Positions 60,880 through 64,000 of a stretch of DNA of 64,000 nt are shown here, one piece after another. The first letter of the stretch is position 1. Each line of letters opens with the position of its first letter. Position numbers and translations under genes: made by a program. The notes beneath the pieces are model-generated. The model was not told the DNA's origin, did no database searches, and saw only the letters and a program-made list of their open reading frames with translations. This stretch comes from Acanthochlamys bracteata (taxonomy: Eukaryota > Streptophyta > Magnoliopsida > Pandanales > Velloziaceae): NCBI GenBank assembly GCA_019914995.1, contig CM034138.1, positions 6,206,535-6,270,534 of the forward strand, read 5' to 3'.

Positions 60880-61400
60880 CTAAGTTGGAGATTTTAGTAG
60901 TATGAATTCCCAATTTCTCACTTATTGTGAAAAGTTATTATTTTTTAAATATTTTGTAAATATGTCGATTAATTGTGTTTGTGAAGTTACAAAGAAAACG
61001 ATATTATAGTGGATTGTAACTTTTCTTGTGTTTATGACAATTTATCTCAATGTGTTTCGTATACTCACTAAATATAAGATTTTACTGCTATATGTAGGGT
61101 CGCTTGATTGTCAAAATGTAAGAACGCAGTGGAACATCCTGTGGCACCTGTAAATCAATGACTATATACTGCAGCATCATACCTCGGAACATACTGATGA
61201 CATGGTGTGGTATTCGGTTTATGCTTATGAGCTTGCTACATTTGTCTTTTTTTTTAATTTTCATGAAATGAGTGAATTGCTCAAATAAATGCAATACCAT
61301 AAAACTGACCATTTTGTGATAGGATAATTCGTCCAATCTGAATCATAGTACACTTCGCAGAGTGATATTATTAGATGTAGGGAAAAACCAACCCTTGACT
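60880..61400 (-). pseudogene. Ty1-copia RNase H fragment, broken
   Basis: The minus strand reads FDNQATLHIAVKSY (about 61125-61080), matching the CDNQAALHIA RNase H block. Decayed relatives of the KHIEIDCHFVREKL and IST...ADIFTK blocks follow toward 60930. Upstream pieces near 61340-61250 match the SGYxxFLGxxxxSWKSKKQ block. Many stops; only the 3' end of an element remains, and it belongs to a different copia lineage from the full element at 35-40 kb. Confidence 0.65.
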
Positions 61401-61915
61401 AGAGTGCCTCTAATGAATCTAAAACACGTAAAGCTACTTCCTAACGGCGTGATCTAAGAAGTAGAATTTAAAATATAAAAAAATTAAAAATAAAGTTTAA
61501 TTTTTATATTTTAATTGTTTGTTGAGGTGAGTTGGACGTGAAATTTATATTTATCTTTTAAAGTTCATTAGAAGTGAAGTATAATAATTTTGAAGTGTAA
61601 TTCTGAATTCAATGTATATTTAAAATATATGAATTATCCAGAACACTAATTCTTATAAGAAAAACTATAATTCAGATATTGAAACACGCCCTAAATGAGG
61701 TTTCCTGAATTGATACATAAAGTAACTCGATGTCTGAACTGAGTACACAATGTATGGTCTTGTTATTATAAAGAATATCCTAACTAGTTTTCTATATCTG
61801 GTAGGATCATTGAGCAGTTCTCCATATATGGAGGTAAGCTTCAAATCTTATTTACCCCTAGATGATTTGCTAATAACAAGTGTTTAATGAATTATTGTTT
61901 ATCATAATCAATCTC
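61401..61915. other. Intergenic; first copy of a duplicated ~120-bp segment at its end
   Basis: 61783-61860 (TCCTAACTAGTTTTCTATAT to GTAAGCTTCAAATC) recurs at 62483-62518 plus 63326-63367, where the second copy is split by a transposon. Confidence 0.5.
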
Positions 61916-62476
61916 TAGAGGTGGCAATATGGATTAATGGGTCAGTTTTGGGTCGACCTATATAATAACCGGATCAAAATTATTCAATCCTAATCCGACC
62001 CATTTATTTATATGGATCAAAATTGTCAACCCTAACCCAACCTATTTATAATCGGATCAAACTCGGGTCGACCCATTTAATAACTAAATTATTAAATAAA
62101 AATTATAAATATTAATTTTTTAATAATAATATATATATAAATTATTAATTACAATATACTTAAAAAAATTATTAATTTTGACAAAATTTATAAATTAAAT
62201 AAAAATTAGTTAAAATTAAGATAAATTAAAAATATATATATACAAATTAAGTTCAAATTTTTTGCTATTTTTTTCTAATTATTAAGTAATATATACTATA
62301 TAAATAATTATACGGATTAAACGGGTCAATTTTGGGTCAACCCGATCCGAACCTGTTTAAGTTTTTTGAGTCATTTTCGGGTCGACCCGAACCTGAGTAA
62401 AGCTTGACTCGAACCCGACTTTTTCGTATCGGTTTCGAATCTGGTTTTCGGGTCGGGTCGAAATTTGCTACCCCTA
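61916..62476. mobile_element. hAT-like TIR element (family B), forward
   Basis: TAGAGGTGGCAATATGG at the left, AAATTTGCTACCCCTA at the right, and a perfect 8-bp duplication TCAATCTC (61908-61915, 62477-62484). 561 bp, no coding capacity. Many GGGTCGACCC/GGATCAAAAT words flank an A/T core. Confidence 0.85.
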
Positions 62477-62518
62477 TCAATCTCCTAACTAGTTTTTTAT
62501 ATTTGGTAGGATACTTTG

Positions 62519-63325
62519 GGGGCGTTTAGGTAGGGGTAGCAATTTCCTACCCGAAATCGATCCTAAAAAGTAAGATTCGAGTCAAGCTTTAGTAGAATTT
62601 GGATAGATTTTGGATTGATTCGAAAATGATTCGAAAACGGATTCGGGTCGAGTTCGAGTTGATCCGAAATTGATCCGTTTAATTATTTATATAGTATATA
62701 TTACATAAAAATTAGAGAATAATAGCAAAAAATTTGAATTTAATTTGTATATATATATTTCTTTACATATATTAAATTTAACTAATTTTTACTTAATTTA
62801 TAAATTTTATCAAATTAATATTTTTCTTTTTTGATATATCATAATTAATAATTTTTATATATTATTATTAAAAATTAATATTTATAATTTTTATTTTAAT
62901 AATTTTAATTATTAAATGGGTCGACTCGAATTTAATCTAATTATTAAATAGGTTAGGTTATGGTTGATAATTTTGACCCATATAAATAAATAGATCGGAT
63001 TGTGGTTGAATAATTTTGATCTGGTTATTATATGGGTCGATTCGGAACTGACCCAGGAACCGAATTGTCATCTCTATGTCTAGGAGTGATTTTAAAATAA
63101 AAATTTTTTAGAATGAATAATATGTTTATCTTTTTTGAAAAATGAATTCTATATTTTTTACCTAAAAAATAATAAAAATAAGGAACAAAAAGATCTCACT
63201 ATGTAGAATCTTTTATTACTTTTTAAATTTTTAATTAAAATTTTAAATACTTATAACGGTGTATTAAAACACATATAATTAAAAAATTAAAAAGCTGTTT
63301 TTGGTATAAGCAATGCTAAACGCCC
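62519..63325. mobile_element. AT-rich MITE (family A) split by a family B element
   Basis: Ends GGGGCGTTTAG and CTAAACGCCC are clear inverted repeats. ACTTTG flanks both sides (62513-62518, 63326-63331). After subtracting the nested 546-bp element about 260 bp remain, the usual family A length. Confidence 0.75.
62531..63076. mobile_element. hAT-like TIR element (family B), reverse, nested
   Basis: TAGGGGTAGCAATTTCC at the left, GAATTGTCATCTCTA at the right. It is the reverse-complement orientation of 61916-62476. Flanks CGTTTAGG (62523-62530) and TGTCTAGG (63077-63084) match at 6 of 8 bases. Confidence 0.8.
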
Positions 63326-63381
63326 ACTTTGAATAGTTCTCCATCTATGAGGGTAAGCTTCAAATGTTGCTTCTTTGAAAA

Positions 63382-64000
63382 TATTGGAAATCCTAAATGA
63401 TTTTGATAATAATATGTGCATGAAATTATAGTTTACCAATTAGAAATGTTAACAATTTATTCGATGTAAGCACAGGTGGTTCCAGCAAGTTCAACCAAGA
63501 AACAAAATTTTGAAAATTCCTGCATTGCAAGATCATATTTTGAAAAGTTTGATACCTCATTTTCAACATGATTTCAGATGAATCTGAACGAGATATTTGT
63601 AGAAAAAGTACATTAAAGTACGTAAAAGAAAATTTTCAAGAAATCAATTTTAAAGCATGCATGATTGTCACCAAAGATCGCCAAAATTTGAAGAAAAATT
63701 AGATAAAAATAACAGACTGCTGGTGTGAAGATAGTCAATTTTTGTAAGATTTTTCAAGGCGATTTTAAACGTGATTCACATGGAATTTGGACGTAATATT
63801 TACAACGCAAACTCAGTGACATGAAAGGATGAAACTCATCAGGAAATCAAGATTATATCATGCGAGAATTCGTCAAGAGAAACCGTGAAATGTATGAAGA
63901 TACAGAATGCATCAGACTGTTGCGGTGCTGGAGATTACGTTTTATCGAGTTTCAAACCTGATCGTTTAAGCAGTTACAATAGTGATCTTGATAAGACTTA
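63382..64000 (+). mobile_element. SIRE/Maximus-like LTR, truncated by the window end
   Basis: TATTGGAAATCCTAAATG (63382) parallels the LTR opening at 33075 (TATTGGAAATCCTAAC). GATTTTGATAATAATATGTG follows, as in plant Maximus LTRs. No 3' end, primer site or coding region is reached. Confidence 0.5.

Overview
This is a stretch of plant nuclear genome, most likely from a woody eudicot. The genes are split by short GT-AG introns, intergenic DNA is very AT-rich, and retrotransposons and small terminal-inverted-repeat elements fill most of the space. The named proteins (UBC37/UBE2T-like E2, CHUP1, an oleosin) are typical of flowering plants. I cannot fix the species from sequence alone.

Layout. 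1-4.4 kb: a small-element cluster and a duplicated, broken PPR gene fragment. 4.7-7.6 kb (-): a complete UBC37 gene with six coding exons. 11.2-15.8 kb (+): a complete CHUP1 gene with nine coding exons, encoding 1001 residues. 16.1-25.5 kb: a degraded CACTA-like element whose array of ~175-bp tandem repeats has been split by a copia 5' fragment and a solo LTR. 25.5-30.8 kb: an Athila-like Ty3 fragment whose LTR holds a solo LTR, which holds a second solo LTR of the same family. 31.5-34.6 kb: a SIRE/Maximus-like env-like region, LTR, primer site and gag remnant. 35.25-40.67 kb: a full-length Ty1-copia element with target-site duplications and a pol frame broken by stops. 42.9-43.4 kb (+): an intact oleosin gene with two ACGT-core elements near its TATA box. 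45.0-45.3 kb: a pseudogene fragment of the ubiquitin-activating enzyme E1. 47.4-56 kb (-): a decayed Ty3 chromovirus carrying another solo LTR. 56-58.3 kb: small DNA elements. 59.3-59.75 kb (-): a small intact gene of a plant-specific family. 60-64 kb: a copia fragment, nested hAT-like elements and an LTR that runs off the window.

The four convincing protein-coding genes (UBC37, CHUP1, oleosin, UCP031279-like) act in unrelated processes: ubiquitin conjugation, chloroplast positioning, lipid-body coating and an unknown role. They do not form a functional cluster. I found no evidence for a new multi-gene system. The most informative material is the transposon stratigraphy, which can be read from target-site duplications, and the E1 and PPR gene relics.
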